From: Chloroflexota bacterium
GTDB taxonomy: Bacteria > Chloroflexota > Limnocylindria > Limnocylindrales > CSP1-4
NCBI GenBank assembly: GCA_021785115.1
Contig: JAJYGO010000040.1
Coordinates: 1 to 7,559, forward strand
Reading direction: 5' to 3'
Length of the DNA: 7,559 bases
The translations under genes were made by a program, and so were the position numbers. Below, in pieces: positions 6,379 through 7,559 of the stretch. The notes beneath the pieces were generated by a model. It was not told the DNA's origin and searched no databases. It saw nothing but the letters and a program-made list of their open reading frames with translations. Each line of letters opens with the position of its first letter. Position 1 is the stretch's first letter.

Positions 6379-7559
6379 ATGTCAGGCGAGTTGGACAGAA
6401 GCGTCAAGCGACGCGATCTACTCAAGGCCGGCGCGGTGCTCGGCCTCGGCATCCCGGGCATCGGCGCGTTCCTCGCGGCATGCTCGAATTCGGCGGCCTC
6501 CCCCAGCGCCGCGTCCCCAGCGGCGGCGTCAGCCGTTGCCAGCCAGCCGAACGCCGCAAGCGCCACCGCTGCCGCGTCGGCCCCGTCGAGCGCGGCAAGC
6601 GCCGCCGCCGACCCCACGGTGACGGTCAACCTGTACGACACCATGCCGCAGGCCACCCAGACTGAGTGGCTCAACACGTGGTACCCGCAGTTCCAGAAGC
6701 TGCACCCCACGGTCTCGATCAAGGAGACCAACGGCGGCATCGAGAACGCGCAGACGCTCCGCCAGCAGGTCGCGGCGAACACCGACACCTCGCCCGACAT
6801 GGCGTGGATGGAGAGCGGCGAGATGGGCGCCTACTCGGACGCCGGTCTGCTCGCGGACGTGGACACCTGGCTGAACGGCAAGCCCGACGTCAAGGCGGAC
6901 ATCTACCCGTCGCTGGTCACCCTGTGCTCGTACAACGGCAAGGTCCAGAGCCTGCCCTGGATGACCAACAACTGCGCGATGCTGATCAACACCGACGCCT
7001 TCGCGGCGGCGGGCGTCGCCATCCCGGACCAGGATCCGACCAAGACCTGGACGTGGGAAGACTTCGCGGCGGCGTGCCAGGCGATCACCGAGAAGGCGGG
7101 CATGAAGGGCTACCTCATGAACGCCACCCAGAACGGCTGGGACGCCTGGCTGTTCCACGCCTGGCTCGCCACCGCCGGCGGCACGTTCCTGTCCGATGCG
7201 GGGGACCCGGGCTTCGCCGGGCCCGAGGGCCTCGAGACCATGACCTACCTGCAGGGCCTGGTGACGAAGGGCTACACCTCGCCGCTCGACAAGGGCTGGG
7301 AGCTGACGCTCTGGTTCGGCAAGAAGGCCGCGATCGTGTGCAACGGGCCGTGGAACCTGCCGGACCTCCAGAAGTTCACCGACTTCAAGTTCACCGTGGT
7401 CCCGTTCCCGCGCCACAAGCAGCCGGCGACCAACATCGGTGGCGACAACCTGTTCGTGTTCAAGCACAGCGACGACAAGGTCAAGGGCGCGTTCGCCTAC
7501 GCCGACTTCATGCTGAGCAAGGACTTCCAGGTGGCGTTCAACATCCAGTCGGGCAACCT
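6379..7559 (+). CDS. ABC-transporter sugar-type solute-binding lipoprotein (3' truncated by window)
   Basis: The first 393 codons are present without a stop. The protein should capture a carbohydrate outside the membrane and deliver it to an ABC importer. Residues 10-16 (KRRDLLK) are twin-arginine-like, a hydrophobic stretch spans 17-33, and the lipobox LAAC puts the lipidated cysteine at 35, so it is probably a Tat-exported lipoprotein. Residues 36-78 form a low-complexity Ser/Ala/Pro tether. From about 79 the family-1 binding-protein (UgpB/MalE type) fold follows, with SLPWMTNNCAMLINTDAF at 191-208, TWTWEDF at 223-229, GPWNLPDL at 323-330 and the GGDNLFVF block at 354-361. AGGAGGAG at 6361-6368 lies 10 bp before the ATG. 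Permease genes likely follow beyond the window. Control by the divergent LacI regulator is expected. The sugar is unknown. Confidence 0.93.
   Translation, partial: MSGELDRSVKRRDLLKAGAVLGLGIPGIGAFLAACSNSAASPSAASPAAASAVASQPNAASATAAASAPSSAASAAADPTVTVNLYDTMPQATQTEWLNTWYPQFQKLHPTVSIKETNGGIENAQTLRQQVAANTDTSPDMAWMESGEMGAYSDAGLLADVDTWLNGKPDVKADIYPSLVTLCSYNGKVQSLPWMTNNCAMLINTDAFAAAGVAIPDQDPTKTWTWEDFAAACQAITEKAGMKGYLMNATQNGWDAWLFHAWLATAGGTFLSDAGDPGFAGPEGLETMTYLQGLVTKGYTSPLDKGWELTLWFGKKAAIVCNGPWNLPDLQKFTDFKFTVVPFPRHKQPATNIGGDNLFVFKHSDDKVKGAFAYADFMLSKDFQVAFNIQSGN

Noticed and set aside
6529..7467. 312-codon minus-strand open frame opposite the solute-binding protein
   Set aside because: It is antisense to a well-supported lipoprotein gene and has valine/arginine-rich shadow composition.

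Overview
The window is a GC-rich bacterial chromosome segment. GC-ending codons dominate all genes and nearly every frame stays open. The gene set is a YcaQ/AlkZ-type winged-helix protein, an Eis-type acetyltransferase, a LacI regulator and a twin-arginine lipoprotein sugar-binding protein with a Ser/Ala/Pro linker. This fits a high-GC Chloroflexota (for example a Limnocylindria-like lineage) or an actinobacterium. That placement is inferred from style, because no marker gene is present.

Left part (1-3903): a gene of the YcaQ/AlkZ (HTH_42) DNA-glycosylase family is split by a complete IS21-family insertion sequence at 41-2788. The element carries istA (DDE transposase) and istB (AAA+ helper ATPase). 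Its ends are TGCGGATTTC and, inverted, TGCGTATTTC, followed inward by transposase-binding-like repeats of about 23 bp, four on the left and three on the right. An exact 8-bp target duplication, GCCAATGG, flanks it at 33-40 and 2789-2796. Removing the element and one duplication copy rejoins the glycosylase-family gene in frame. Most of its N-terminal part lies before the window.

Middle (3900-5135): an Eis-like GNAT N-acetyltransferase follows, with its ATG overlapping the stop codon of the interrupted gene (ATGA). The two were probably translationally coupled in one operon, so the insertion may be polar on it, unless transcription from the insertion sequence, which has the same orientation, reads through.

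Right part (5169-7559): a LacI-family repressor on the minus strand diverges from an ABC-transporter solute-binding lipoprotein on the plus strand, which runs off the window. The 199-bp divergent region contains two near-identical imperfect palindromes 98 bp apart. They are good candidates for the repressor's operators, one over the lacI promoter region and one just downstream of the likely promoter of the binding-protein gene. Together these look like the start of a carbohydrate-uptake operon controlled by its own divergent repressor.

I see no CRISPR array, tRNA, rRNA or phage module. No wholly new system is evident. The most informative observations are the base-precise IS insertion, its periodic end repeats and the paired operator candidates.
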